A stretch of DNA of 64,000 bases from Candidatus Poribacteria bacterium (GTDB taxonomy: Bacteria; Poribacteria; WGA-4E; GCA-2687025): assembly GCA_028818695.1 (NCBI GenBank), contig JAPPNK010000021.1, positions 1 to 64,000 of the forward strand. Direction: 5' to 3'. This document shows positions 26,612 to 35,422 of the stretch, piece after piece. How positions within the stretch are numbered: position 1 is the stretch's first letter; the number at the start of each line of letters is the position of its first letter. A program made the position numbers and the translations under genes. The notes beneath the pieces are model-generated. The model was not told where the DNA came from and did not search any database. It worked only from the letters and a program-made list of their open reading frames with translations.

Positions 26612-28750
26612 TTATCTCAGGAGCGAGGGCCGCGCGGGAGACCGGCGCCTGCGCTGTTTTTTCTTCCGCTCCATGCGCGCCCTTCGCTCCAGGTCCGCCG
26701 CGGTGAGCTGCTCCTCTTCCTCCTGCTTGCCAAGCTTGCCCACCAAAAACTGCATCCCGACGCCCAGAAGAGTGCTAGCCCCCCAATACAGATTCAGTCC
26801 AGAAGCCATGTTGTAAAAGAAGAATAAGAATATCAGCGGCATCAGGTACATCATCATCTTCTGCTGTTTTCCGCCCATCGGAGAGGCGGTCGGCAACATT
26901 CGCTGCTGAAGCAGCGTGCCGACCGTCATCAAGATCGGCAGCGCCCGAATCGGGAGTCCGAAGATGGAAAACATCACATCCGGAGCCGTCAGATCGTCGA
27001 TCCAGAGCATAAACGGCTCGCCCCGAAGCTCCGCCGAATTTCGCAGCATTGTGAACATGGCAAAAAAGATCGGCATCTGCGGCAGCATCATGAGGCAGCC
27101 CCACATCCCGCTCATCGGATTGACGCCGTACTTGCGAAACACCTTCATCGTTTCAACCTGCATGCGCTGCGGATCGGCGCTGTATTTTTTCTTAACCTCA
27201 TCCACCATCGGCTGAATGATCTTCATCTGGCTCTGCGATTTTTTCATCGCTTCGCTGCTCTTCTTTGTGAGCGGGTACATCGCCAGCCGAACAAGAATGG
27301 TGAGAACGATGATGGCGACGCCGTAGTTTCTGAACAGCGCATGGAACAGCTTGAGAAGCCAAAGCAGCCCCTTCGCCAGCGGGCCGGTGAAACCGAAACT
27401 GACCAGCTGATTCAACTGCGCAGGCTCGCCCCCGTCCGCGAGGACGACATCCTTCAGAAGCTCTGTATGTTTCGGGCCGGCGTAAATGCGGAACCGATCT
27501 ATGAGGACCCGCCCCTCCGGCAACAGGAACCCGTCCGCGGAAAGGCGCGCGCCGGTCAGCAGGCTCTGCGCGTCTCCGTATTCGGCGTAGATGCGTTTCA
27601 GATTCTCCTCCGACTTGCGCCCGTCCCCCTTCCGCGCCGCCTTTTCAATGTCCGCGTTCATCTGCCGCGTTCCTGTCGGTATCAGCAGCAGATGCGTCGG
27701 CTTCTTCTGCCCAAAATGCGCCTCGTCAACGAGCCACTCTTTTCCGATCTCCATCAGCAAGCGATGCCGATCCGGTTCCCGCGGCCAGTCAAGCGGGAAG
27801 GCGTCGTACTCGCTAAAGTGAATGTAACGATCCGTTTCGCCGTCCGCGCCGAGTCCGTCGCCAATCAACGCGGCGATGAAATACTTGCTGTGAATCGCGC
27901 TCCAGATCGTTTCGTACTGAGGAGCTTCGTCGGCGGGGGAGCCGTCTTTATTCTGCGGCCCCGGTTCCGATACCATATGATCGCGCAGCTCCGTGAACCC
28001 GTCCAGCGGACCGACCGAATGCATCCCCCCGACAATCCCAAACTCGTTCGTCGGCTGTTCCCTGTCCATGGCGATGCCGGGACCCCAGCGCAGCTCATAG
28101 CCGCCGGCGAGTATGTCCTCTGGGGCGCCTTGGTTGTGAAACTTAACGGAGACGTCGATGGCGTAGCTGCGCCAGGCTCCTCTGGAACCCGCCCGCAGCG
28201 CGTCCTCGGAGACGCCCGTAAAGCTGAAGGTCTTTTCAATCTTAACCCCGTTCAACTCCGCCTGAAAAGAGATGTCGGCGGTTTCGCCTTCGCGGTTGAG
28301 AATAATCCGATTCCACATTCCAAGCGGCTGCCAGTCGAGCGCGGCGCCGTCAAACCGCAGCGACCCGTAATCGGACAGATAAACCGGTATCAGATCGACC
28401 ATGGAGTCTTCGATGAGACGCCCCTTCGGACTGCGCATCGGGTACTGTTTCAGCTTGAGCGACCGAAAGGAGGCGGAGCTGTGCGCAATTTCAGCGATGA
28501 AGGCGGCCGTTTCAACGACCGTCGCGCCGCTCTTCTTTATGTTGTCCCCGCTCTCTTTCAGATCCTCGATGGCGCGGGTCTTTGCGGACAGGGGAGTTGG
28601 CGCTTCGCCTGTCTCGTTTTTCGGCGCGTCCGAGATTTCCGACTCGCCCGGCTCTCTCTCGGACGGCGGCGGATCCGGCGCAAAAAAGTGCGCCCACGCA
28701 AGCAGCAGCCCCGCAGAGATAATGAAAAAAAGTACTGTGTTGCGATTCAT
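26612..28750 (-). CDS. Membrane protein insertase YidC
   Basis: A 712-residue Gram-negative-type YidC: N-terminal membrane helix (LFFIISAGLLLAWAHFFA), a charged linker, a large periplasmic beta domain (about 80-450), and the five-helix core (about 465-690) starting GLLWLLKLFHALFRNYGVAIIVLTILVRLAMYPL with the conserved LPQMPIFFAMFTMLR and ending MPLIFLFFFYNMASGLNLYW. The tail is highly basic (RKKKQRRRR), suited to ribosome contact. ATG 2 bases after yidD. Confidence 0.97.
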   Translation of the reverse strand: MNRNTVLFFIISAGLLLAWAHFFAPDPPPSEREPGESEISDAPKNETGEAPTPLSAKTRAIEDLKESGDNIKKSGATVVETAAFIAEIAHSSASFRSLKLKQYPMRSPKGRLIEDSMVDLIPVYLSDYGSLRFDGAALDWQPLGMWNRIILNREGETADISFQAELNGVKIEKTFSFTGVSEDALRAGSRGAWRSYAIDVSVKFHNQGAPEDILAGGYELRWGPGIAMDREQPTNEFGIVGGMHSVGPLDGFTELRDHMVSEPGPQNKDGSPADEAPQYETIWSAIHSKYFIAALIGDGLGADGETDRYIHFSEYDAFPLDWPREPDRHRLLMEIGKEWLVDEAHFGQKKPTHLLLIPTGTRQMNADIEKAARKGDGRKSEENLKRIYAEYGDAQSLLTGARLSADGFLLPEGRVLIDRFRIYAGPKHTELLKDVVLADGGEPAQLNQLVSFGFTGPLAKGLLWLLKLFHALFRNYGVAIIVLTILVRLAMYPLTKKSSEAMKKSQSQMKIIQPMVDEVKKKYSADPQRMQVETMKVFRKYGVNPMSGMWGCLMMLPQMPIFFAMFTMLRNSAELRGEPFMLWIDDLTAPDVMFSIFGLPIRALPILMTVGTLLQQRMLPTASPMGGKQQKMMMYLMPLIFLFFFYNMASGLNLYWGASTLLGVGMQFLVGKLGKQEEEEQLTAADLERRARMERKKKQRRRRSPARPSLLR

Positions 28751-28752
28751 CG

Positions 28753-28965
28753 TTATCGGTTCCTTTTAGATGCGGGAGCTGTCGGAACAGGGTCGTAGCC
28801 GCCCTCGTTCCAAGGATGGCAGCGGAAAATGCGCTTGACGCCCAGAAAAACGCCGCGGACGACGCCATGGGTCAAGACGGCTCGGCGCATATACTCCGAG
28901 CAGGTCGGCTGAAAACGGCACATCGGACCGAACAAGGGGGAAATGAACAGCTGATACGCCCTCAC
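28753..28965 (-). CDS. Membrane insertion efficiency factor YidD
   Basis: A 70-residue protein with the YidD core AYQLFISPLFGPMCRFQPTCSEYMRRAVLTHG and RCHPWNEGGYDPVP. I place the start at GTG 28965, because it overlaps the rnpA stop as GTGA and no other ATG/GTG/TTG lies nearby in frame; CTG about 13 codons upstream would give a family-like longer N-terminus. It assists YidC-dependent insertion at the inner membrane. Confidence 0.9.
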   Translation of the reverse strand: MRAYQLFISPLFGPMCRFQPTCSEYMRRAVLTHGVVRGVFLGVKRIFRCHPWNEGGYDPVPTAPASKRNR

Positions 28966-29339
28966 GGCGCCGACAGCGATCCGCCGCGCGATTCGGCTTG
29001 CCAGACCCGCGCCCGTTTCAGGAGGCGAATCAGGTCCCGTTCCGCTTCCTGGCGCTTCATCTGGAGAAGACGCCGACCCGCGACAGCGACAATGTCCACT
29101 CCTGGACGAATCCGCTCCGCGTTCAGACGGAACGACTCGCGCAGCAGCCGCTTCGCCCGGTTTCGCTGAACGGCGCCGCCAAGGCGCTTTGTCGCGGCGA
29201 TCCCGTACCGCCATAGAAATTCGCTTTCCTCCTTCGGTCGTCTGTAGATAAAGAGCGTCATGGACGGCAGCCACACCTTCCGCCCATGGTTGTAGGCGCG
29301 CTGAAACTGCCAGCGTCTTTTCAATCCGTTCCCTGTCAT
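28962..29339 (-). CDS. Ribonuclease P protein component
   Basis: A 125-residue basic protein with the RnpA core: RRWQFQRAYNHGRK, FLWRYGIAATKRLGGAVQRNRAKRLLRESFRLN (RNR motif) and VDIVAVAGRRL. It assists the catalytic RNA in maturing tRNA 5' ends. It starts 15 bases after an unrelated lipoprotein gene; rpmH, the usual upstream neighbour, is absent. Confidence 0.96.
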   Translation of the reverse strand: MTGNGLKRRWQFQRAYNHGRKVWLPSMTLFIYRRPKEESEFLWRYGIAATKRLGGAVQRNRAKRLLRESFRLNAERIRPGVDIVAVAGRRLLQMKRQEAERDLIRLLKRARVWQAESRGGSLSAP

Positions 29340-29354
29340 TTCCAGGCCGTCGAT

Positions 29355-30029
29355 TCAAAACCGCTGAATGTTGACAAGCTGTTTCCATTCCGACAGGCTC
29401 ATCTCTCCGTTTTTGTAGGCGTAAAATGATTGCATTGTCGCAGCCGCGCTGAGCCATGGGAGCGATCCGCCGTCCAGCGCCAGCCCGACCACCGCGTCTA
29501 GCGCAGCGTTCTCGTCCATCCCGGCGGCGATGGCGCAGATCAGCAGAAGCTCCCGTAAAGCGGCGCTCTCGTCCAGCGCGGGCGAGGAAAACTCAACGCG
29601 CAAAATGTTGGATGCGCGGGGAGAGGATTCGTCCAGACGTCCAAGAATCGTTTTGATATCCTGAATCTGTATGCCGTATTTGGACTGCGCAACTGCTGCC
29701 AGCTGCTCCCCATCGATGGCTTCCATAGGCGCGGGCGGGAGAGGCGCCGCTTCATCGGAGCCTGTCTCAACAGCGCCGGGACCGCCCGGCCCGACCAGCC
29801 GTACCTGAAACGTCGGTCCCCCCTCCAGCTCAATTGGCGTGTGGAGCGTCTCCTCTTCTGGATGGACGATCTCGCCAATTTTCCGCCCGGTCGTCCGGCG
29901 CGTCTCTTCTCCGAGGCGCGTCATATGCCCCGTTTCGGCGTAGTAGTCGGGCGGAGCTGCGCATCCAGCAAGCGCGGCTATGAAGAGAATTTGAACGGCG
30001 GCTAATTGATAAAGAGATATTTTTTCCAT
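29355..30029 (-). CDS. Lipoprotein of unknown function
   Basis: A 224-residue lipoprotein: leader AAVQILFIAALAGC with lipobox LAGC. After a Pro/Gly/Glu-rich region (about 60-100) come helical segments (DGEQLAAVAQSKYGIQIQDIKTILGRLDE, ALRELLLICAIAAGMDENAALDAVVGLAL). No family recognised. ATG 30029 lies 28 bases inside the HNH gene, and no good Shine-Dalgarno site is present, so translation may depend on the upstream gene. Upstream frame extension is antisense-like noise from the HNH gene. Confidence 0.6.
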   Translation of the reverse strand: MEKISLYQLAAVQILFIAALAGCAAPPDYYAETGHMTRLGEETRRTTGRKIGEIVHPEEETLHTPIELEGGPTFQVRLVGPGGPGAVETGSDEAAPLPPAPMEAIDGEQLAAVAQSKYGIQIQDIKTILGRLDESSPRASNILRVEFSSPALDESAALRELLLICAIAAGMDENAALDAVVGLALDGGSLPWLSAAATMQSFYAYKNGEMSLSEWKQLVNIQRF

Positions 30030-30553
30030 GATTCGTGGGCGGCTTTGGAAATGCGCGTCAATTGTATCAGATAGGCGACGGTGGGCGCCTTCGGTTTTTT
30101 GAGGCACTGCATGCGCGCCTCGGCGGGCGAGCGGTCGCCTTTGAGATGGTTGCAGCGTTTGCATGCGGCGACCACATTTTCCCAGTTGGTGGCTCCGCCT
30201 CTGGAGCGCGGCGTCACATGGTCGAGCGTCAACTCGGAAGCAGTGAAGACGTTGGCGCAATACTGGCATGTGTGTTGATCCCGAAGCAGTACATTTCGGC
30301 GCGAAAATTTGACGGGGCGGTGCGGTATAGGCACATATCTCCGCAGCCGTATCACATGCGGAAGATGGACGACCCATTTTTCCGAGCGGACGACGCTATG
30401 GCTCGCCTCTTCGGCGATAGCGACGCCTTTTACAAGCATCTTCAAAGCTCGCTTCGCTCCGCAAACATGAATTGCCTCATAGCTCGCGTTCAAGACGAGT
30501 ACGTTTGAAGCAATCCAGTCGGTCATCTCTTGATAGTCCCGCGCCGATTTCAT
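30002..30553 (-). CDS. HNH endonuclease family protein
   Basis: A 183-residue protein with an HNH zinc fold: CQYC (about 99-102), then LTLDHVTPRSRGGATNWENVVAACKRCNHLKGDRSP with the catalytic His, the Asn in NWENVV and the second metal CxxC-like pair in CKRCN. This chromosomal HNH type is widespread and usually not linked to phage; its substrate is not known. N-terminal part (VLVLNASYEAIHVCGAKRALKMLVKGVA) is also typical. It has its own promoter next to a family B element. Confidence 0.88.
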   Translation of the reverse strand: MKSARDYQEMTDWIASNVLVLNASYEAIHVCGAKRALKMLVKGVAIAEEASHSVVRSEKWVVHLPHVIRLRRYVPIPHRPVKFSRRNVLLRDQHTCQYCANVFTASELTLDHVTPRSRGGATNWENVVAACKRCNHLKGDRSPAEARMQCLKKPKAPTVAYLIQLTRISKAAHESWKKYLFIN

Positions 30554-30565
30554 GACTTACATTAA

Positions 30566-30594
30566 AGCATAGCGCCAATAGCCCTCCCATTCAA
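30566..30594 (-). promoter_or_regulatory. HNH gene promoter
   Basis: On the minus strand TTGAAT (30594-30589), 17-base spacer, TATGCT (30571-30566). A family B end lies 5 bases upstream of the -35. Confidence 0.6.
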
Positions 30595-30599
30595 GTACG

Positions 30600-30766
30600 C
30601 TGACCTCATGCGTAAAGTTGGGACATTTGAACGAATGATCGCTCTATTTATGGGAAAAGGCGCCGCCAACCAGGCCGTCATTCCCGCGAAAGCGGGAATC
30701 CAGAGGCACCGCAGAAACCGTCCGCGTTCGCCCAGGCGAATGTCCCAACTAAAGCCTTAAGGTCAG
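30600..30766. repeat. Family B repeat, full-length copy B2 with inverted ends
   Basis: A 167-bp element. The right end is AATGTCCCAACT...AAGGTCAG and the left end, read on the other strand, is AATGTCCCAACT...GAGGTCAG; the outer 7 and inner 12 bases match with a divergent middle. Each end points to a promoter outside the element: HNH on the left (5 bases away) and hyuB on the right (10 bases away). The interior holds the REP-like palindrome at 30677-30705. No obvious target duplication, no reading frame. Confidence 0.7.
30677..30705. repeat. REP-like palindrome inside B2
   Basis: Stem ATTCCCGC-GAAA-GCGGGAAT with flanks that give a 29-base block. The exact reverse complement of the block recurs at 32488-32516 inside repeat A2, on the other side of hyuB. 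Palindromes of this kind are scattered in many bacterial genomes. Confidence 0.8.
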
Positions 30767-30776
30767 ACTGCTCCTC

Positions 30777-30805
30777 TTGAAGGTCCCGCCCAGAGCCGCT
30801 ATCAT
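30777..30805 (+). promoter_or_regulatory. hyuB promoter, apparently leaderless
   Basis: TTGAAG (30777-30782), 17-base spacer, TATCAT (30800-30805). A start 7 bases past the -10 coincides with the A of the ATG at 30812, and no Shine-Dalgarno site precedes that ATG. Confidence 0.55.
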
Positions 30806-30811
30806 GCCCGC

Positions 30812-32410
30812 ATGACAAAAAAAACGAACGGCGCGGGAGAAGATCCGATCCTTCTTGAGGTGTATAAGAGCCTCCTGACCGCCGCCGCCGAAGAGATGGG
30901 CGCGGCGCTCCAGCAGTCCGCCTTCTCGCCCAACATCAAGGAGCGGCGCGACTTCTCATGCGCTCTCTTCAACGCCGACGGACGCATGACCGCCCAAGCC
31001 GCCCATATACCGGTTCATCTCGGCGCGATGCCGCTCTCCGTCCAGGCATGCATGGACGCGCACACCTTTGAGCCGGGCGACGCCGTCATCCTGAACGACC
31101 CGTACGAAGGCGGAACGCACCTGCCCGACATCACGCTCGTGACGCCTGTCTTTTTGCCGGGGGAAACGCGCCCGTTCGCCTTCGCCGCCAGCCGCGCGCA
31201 TCACGCCGACGTCGGCGGCATGTCCCCCGGCTCCATGCCGCTCTCGCGCGAAATCTATCAAGAAGGGCTGATCATACCGCCGATAAAAATCATGGAGCGC
31301 GGCAAACGCAACGCCAGCCTGTGGAAACTGCTGCTCGCCAACACGCGCACGCCGAACGAACGCGAGGGCGACCTGAATGCGCAGTTTGCCGCGAACCATA
31401 TCGGCGCGGAACGGCTCAAAGCGATTGTGAAGCGGCGCGGCAAATCGGAAACCGCCGACTGCATGGACGGACTGCTGCGCTATTCGGAACGGATGATGCG
31501 CGCGTTCATTGCCGATCTGCCGGACGGCGTATACGAGTATGAGGATCATATGGACGACGACGGCGTCGACCCTGAGCCGGTCGGCATCGCCGTTTCCATC
31601 GCCGTCAAGGGCGGAGAGGCGGCGGTGGATTTCAGCGGTTCGTCGACCCAGCGCGCTGGGAATGTGAACGCGGTGGAAGCGATCGCCGTCTCGGCGGCGC
31701 ATTACGCTTTTCTGTCGCTTTTGGCGCCGGGAATGCCGATGAACGCCGGCTCATGCGCGCCGATCACGGTCCACGCGCCTCAGGGAACCGTTGTGAACGC
31801 GCGGCGGCCGGCGGCGGTGGCGGCGGGAAATGTGGAAACCTCGCAGCGGATTGTGGACGCGCTGCTCGGCGCCCTGGCGAAAGCCGCCCCGACGCAAACC
31901 CCCGCGGCAAGCCAAGGCGCCATGAACAACTTGACCGTCGGCGGCATAGATCCGCGAACAGGCCGCTCCTACGCCTACTACGAAACGATCGCCGGCGGCG
32001 CGGGCGCAGGGTACAACAACCCAGGCGTCAACGCGGTCCATACGCATATGACAAACACGTTGAACACGCCTGTGGAGGCGCTGGAGTACGCCTATCCGTT
32101 CCGCGTCTCGGAATACTCGATGCGCGTCGGCTCCGGCGGAGAGGGGCAGTACCGCGGCGGAAACGGCGTCGTCCGCGAAATCGAACTGCTGGCGGACGCT
32201 TCGGCAACGCTTCTGGCTGAAAGCCGCAAGCGCGCCCCCTACGGCATCAACGGCGGGCAGCCGGGAACGCCGGGGGAAGATTATCTCATACGCGAAGGTA
32301 AAAAAACGCGCATCCCCGGCAAAACGCAACTTGAGCTCCAAAAAGGGGACAGACTGCGCATTGAAACGCCTGGCGGAGGGGGATACGGACCGAAGGCAGA
32401 AAACGGATAG
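30812..32410 (+). CDS. Hydantoinase B/5-oxoprolinase family protein
   Basis: A 532-residue HyuB-type subunit. Signatures: [26 protein letters not shown], the metal-site-like [36 protein letters not shown] and the C-terminal [19 protein letters not shown]. Members form ATP-dependent hydantoinases, 5-oxoprolinases or acetone carboxylase-type complexes together with a HyuA-type chain. No HyuA gene is next to it, so partner and substrate are unknown. It stands alone between repeats B2 and A2. Confidence 0.92.
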   Translation: MTKKTNGAGEDPILLEVYKSLLTAAAEEMGAALQQSAFSPNIKERRDFSCALFNADGRMTAQAAHIPVHLGAMPLSVQACMDAHTFEPGDAVILNDPYEGGTHLPDITLVTPVFLPGETRPFAFAASRAHHADVGGMSPGSMPLSREIYQEGLIIPPIKIMERGKRNASLWKLLLANTRTPNEREGDLNAQFAANHIGAERLKAIVKRRGKSETADCMDGLLRYSERMMRAFIADLPDGVYEYEDHMDDDGVDPEPVGIAVSIAVKGGEAAVDFSGSSTQRAGNVNAVEAIAVSAAHYAFLSLLAPGMPMNAGSCAPITVHAPQGTVVNARRPAAVAAGNVETSQRIVDALLGALAKAAPTQTPAASQGAMNNLTVGGIDPRTGRSYAYYETIAGGAGAGYNNPGVNAVHTHMTNTLNTPVEALEYAYPFRVSEYSMRVGSGGEGQYRGGNGVVREIELLADASATLLAESRKRAPYGINGGQPGTPGEDYLIREGKKTRIPGKTQLELQKGDRLRIETPGGGGYGPKAENG

Positions 32411-32418
32411 GCTTATTT

Positions 32419-32569
32419 GGCAGTCTCTATAGGCGATGATTTTGATTTTATAGAGTTGTTTTAGAATGCGGAGGTTGTCTGGGAGAACTCTGGATTCCCG
32501 CTTTCGCGGGAATGACGATCTGCCCGATTTGAACAGGATTTTCGTATATCATCGCCTGTAAAGGCTACC
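32419..32569. repeat. Family A repeat, copy A2, with 8-bp target duplication
   Basis: A 151-bp element with 20-bp inverted ends (left GGCAGTCTCTATAGGCGATG, right end matching 16 of 20). It is flanked on both sides, with no gap, by the direct repeat GCTTATTT (32411-32418 and 32570-32577), the mark of a transposition event. The centre holds a REP-like hairpin (32488-32516). It lies between the 3' ends of hyuB and the TonB receptor gene. Too short to encode a transposase. Confidence 0.85.
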
Positions 32570-32590
32570 GCTTATTTTATTAAAAGAGAA

Positions 32591-32628
32591 AAGCCGCCCC
32601 TCACGCGAAGAGCATGAGAAGGCGGCTT
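32591..32628 (-). terminator. Terminator of the first TonB receptor gene
   Basis: Stem AAGCCGCC.../...GGCGGCTT with an inner CTCA/TGAG pairing and, on the minus strand, a following TTTTCTCTTTTAA run. It begins 24 bases after the receptor stop codon. It could also stop plus-strand transcription from hyuB, though without a U-run in that direction. Confidence 0.8.
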
Positions 32629-32651
32629 CGCTGCGTTGGGCGAAACTCCGC

Positions 32652-35225
32652 TTAGAAGTTCAGAGCCGCTTTGGCGTACCAAAACGCGCCGTTGATCCCA
32701 AACGGGCTGTATTCGCCGTAGATGTTCCCGTAATCGCGCGCGAGCGGATTGTGTTCAGGGAAGTTGTTGAACAGGTTCTGGGCGCCGACTGTCAAAGACG
32801 TGGTATCGCCGTCGAACGTGTAAGTTCCCTCAAGATCGAACACAATCTCGTCGCTGAATGTGTGCGGATACAGGGTGCCTTCAAACCAGGAGCCGTAGTA
32901 GCTCCCGCGCGCGACGACGCTGATATTTTCCGTCAAGAACTGGCGGAAAGTGGCGGTCCACCGGGTCTCCGGCAGGCCTTCCTGCAGCAGTCGAATGCGC
33001 AGATCGTTGAGAACGTCGGGGTTGTACTCAACAACCTCGTTTTGGGTGTAGTTGTATGCGATGCTCAGGTCGCCGATGCCAATCGGCCGTGTGAGAACCA
33101 CATCCACGCCCTGCGTTTCCGTCTCAAAGTCGTTCGTGAAGAAACGGAAACTCTGCAGGTTTCTCGCGTCGGTGATCCCCGCCGCCACCAGCTGATCAAC
33201 CTGATCAGGCGTCAGAGTGTAGTCCTGCGTCACCCCCAGGCGGTCCTCCACCCGTATGTTGAAGTAGTCGACGGTGAGCGTTGCGACATCGCCTGTGAGA
33301 ATGATTCCCGCTGTCGCGTTGGTCGATTTCTCCGGCTTGAGCGCTTCCCCGCCGAACAGCGCCGCCGCCGGGTTCGTGGACGGAATGATGCCCTTGTTCA
33401 CCAGTTCGCCTTGAGTGGGTCCAGGACTTTGATCAATTTCGGTTGTGACGTTGAAGGCGTTCTGCTGCCCCGGCGTCGGCGCTCGGAAGCCGGTGCTGAA
33501 GCTGGCGCGGGCGCGCATGTTTTCATGCACATTCGCGTTCGCCGCCACTTTAAAGTTGCTCGTTGATCCGAAATCCTCATAATCTTCATACCGGAAAGCC
33601 GCCCCAACCAGCAGCTCCGGCGCCGGACGCGCTTCCGCTTCCACATACACCGCCACGTTGCTTCGGTCCCAGACGCCGGCAGCGAGTTCGTTGAAGCCGA
33701 CAAACCCGTTTGAGCCAGAGCTGAAGCCCTGATCTGCCAGAGGACCGACCTTCCATGACGCTTCCTCGCCTTGTACGATTTCGAACTCTTCGATGCGGTA
33801 TTCCAGACCCACCGCCACGAACAGCGGCTCCGACACCGGATAGGTCAGATCCAGATTGACGCCCAGATCGTTCTGAATGTAGGCGCCAGGATCAAACGAG
33901 GTCGGCGTCTCCGGCCCGAGCGAAGCGTTCACCGTGTTGAAGATGAAGAAGTCAGCCTCATGCCGCCCCTGATAGCCGCTCACCTCCCAGGTCAGCCCCT
34001 GCTGCAGAGCGCCGCGCAGCCCCGCCGCGATGGAATGGTCGAACGTATCCGCGCCAAACCGAGGCGTGAAACCGCCGGGAAACAGCTCCTGGAAGGTGAA
34101 CAGATCGTCGCTGTCTTTAACGATCTGCAGCGCTTCCGGATCGGGGACATTGTCCACAATCTCCACAACCGGAATGCTCTCCACATCGCCGCTTATGCTG
34201 CCGACAAGAAGCGTTGCGCCGCCGTCGCCGGTGAACACAGCGGGGCGCGTGTTCGGATTTCGGAAGTAGAACCCGCCCTCAACGCGCTTGCTTGCGTAGT
34301 TCGCATGCCCGAACAGCTGGATGTCTTCGGTCAGAACCGCGCCGTAGTTGGCAAACAGCTTCAGATCGCCGCTCACATCGGGCGCGCCCCATATCTGCGC
34401 CGGGTCGCGCACATCTCCGTTGCCTGCGGCGACAAGATTGATCGCGTCGTTGCGTTGGACGGAGCGGATGGTCGGCGCTGAGCGGCCGTATTCGGCGCTG
34501 ATATTCGCCCAGCCGGCGCTGGTGCCTAAGCCGTAGTTGCCGGCGAAGGTGTAGAGCGCGCCGTCGCCTTCTTGGTAGGAACCCGCGCGCGTTTCAATCA
34601 AGGCGCCGTCCATGTTGTCGCGCAGCTGGAAGTTCAGCACCCCCGCGATGGCGTCCGAGCCGTACTGCGCCGACGCGCCGTCGCGCAAGATCTCAATGCG
34701 CTTGATGGCGATCGCCGGTATCGCAGAGATGTCGGCTCCCTGCGCCCCGTCCGAGACGCCGTTGCCGAGCCAGTAGATCACCGACGCGCGGTGCCGCCGC
34801 TTGCCGTTCACCAGAACCAGCGTGTGGTCGGACGGCAGCCCGCGCAGGTTTGCGGGGCGCACCACCGTCGCCGCGTCGCTGATGGGTTGCGTGTTTACAT
34901 TGAACGAGGGCGCAACATTGCGGAGCAGATCCACCGCGTCGGTTCCACCCTGATCGGTGAAGTCGTCGCCGCCGATCACATCGATCGGGACCGCCGAATC
35001 GATCACGGAGCGCGGACGCGCCCGCGAGCCTGTTACCACCACAGTCTCAAGCTGTTTCTCCTTTGATGATGTTGCCGTCTCCTCCGGAGCCATTTCTTCT
35101 CCGGCTGTTTCGGTCATTTCGCCTTCTTCATGAGAATCTGCCGAACACAAGCTCGGCGCCCCAATAAAGAGCAGAGCCCCTGCGGCGAGAATGAGCGCTT
35201 TAAAAATCGCGTTTTCCGTTCTCAT
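32652..35225 (-). CDS. TonB-dependent receptor, copy 1
   Basis: An 857-residue outer-membrane active transporter. Signal peptide (about 1-29, FKALILAAGALLFIGAPSLCSA), acidic spacer, TonB-box-like ETVVVTG, plug domain (about 75-200: VPIDVIGGDDF, NVAPSFN, NLRGLPSDHTLVLVNGKRRH, ILRDGASAQYGSDAIAGVLNF) and a 22-strand-type barrel ending AKAALNF with terminal Phe. Start at 35225 has AAGGAG 9 bases upstream. The substrate is unknown. It is a close paralogue of the next gene, same strand. Confidence 0.95.
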   Translation of the reverse strand: MRTENAIFKALILAAGALLFIGAPSLCSADSHEEGEMTETAGEEMAPEETATSSKEKQLETVVVTGSRARPRSVIDSAVPIDVIGGDDFTDQGGTDAVDLLRNVAPSFNVNTQPISDAATVVRPANLRGLPSDHTLVLVNGKRRHRASVIYWLGNGVSDGAQGADISAIPAIAIKRIEILRDGASAQYGSDAIAGVLNFQLRDNMDGALIETRAGSYQEGDGALYTFAGNYGLGTSAGWANISAEYGRSAPTIRSVQRNDAINLVAAGNGDVRDPAQIWGAPDVSGDLKLFANYGAVLTEDIQLFGHANYASKRVEGGFYFRNPNTRPAVFTGDGGATLLVGSISGDVESIPVVEIVDNVPDPEALQIVKDSDDLFTFQELFPGGFTPRFGADTFDHSIAAGLRGALQQGLTWEVSGYQGRHEADFFIFNTVNASLGPETPTSFDPGAYIQNDLGVNLDLTYPVSEPLFVAVGLEYRIEEFEIVQGEEASWKVGPLADQGFSSGSNGFVGFNELAAGVWDRSNVAVYVEAEARPAPELLVGAAFRYEDYEDFGSTSNFKVAANANVHENMRARASFSTGFRAPTPGQQNAFNVTTEIDQSPGPTQGELVNKGIIPSTNPAAALFGGEALKPEKSTNATAGIILTGDVATLTVDYFNIRVEDRLGVTQDYTLTPDQVDQLVAAGITDARNLQSFRFFTNDFETETQGVDVVLTRPIGIGDLSIAYNYTQNEVVEYNPDVLNDLRIRLLQEGLPETRWTATFRQFLTENISVVARGSYYGSWFEGTLYPHTFSDEIVFDLEGTYTFDGDTTSLTVGAQNLFNNFPEHNPLARDYGNIYGEYSPFGINGAFWYAKAALNF

Positions 35226-35341
35226 TTGACACTCCTTAGAAATTCTCTGTGCCGCGCCAACGCTCTCTGCGCTGACGGTTGTTGTCTGATAGACGCCGGA
35301 CCGGCAAAACAGACGCCAATAAAGGCTCCGCTTTGCCGATT

Positions 35342-35370
35342 CGGATACAACAACACGCATGCTTACTCAA
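35342..35370 (-). promoter_or_regulatory. Promoter of TonB receptor copy 1
   Basis: On the minus strand TTGAGT (35370-35365), 17-base spacer, TATCCG (35347-35342), predicting a leader of about 110 bases. No fold was modelled in that leader. Confidence 0.45.
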
Positions 35371-35422
35371 GACAACCTAGAATGCAAGCGCTTTTTTTCA
35401 GAGCTTGATTCTTGAGGCTGGC

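Noticed and set aside
27341-28798. 485-residue open frame on the plus strand
   Set aside because: Antisense to yidC with the same composition bias; no ribosome site or domain.
28966-29457. N-terminal extension of yidD to 234 residues
   Set aside because: The extra part overlaps rnpA in another frame and shows no YidD-like features; the GTGA overlap gives a natural start.
35226-35360. 45-residue N-terminal extension of TonB receptor copy 1
   Set aside because: It would precede a complete signal peptide and skips the good AAGGAG site in front of 35225.
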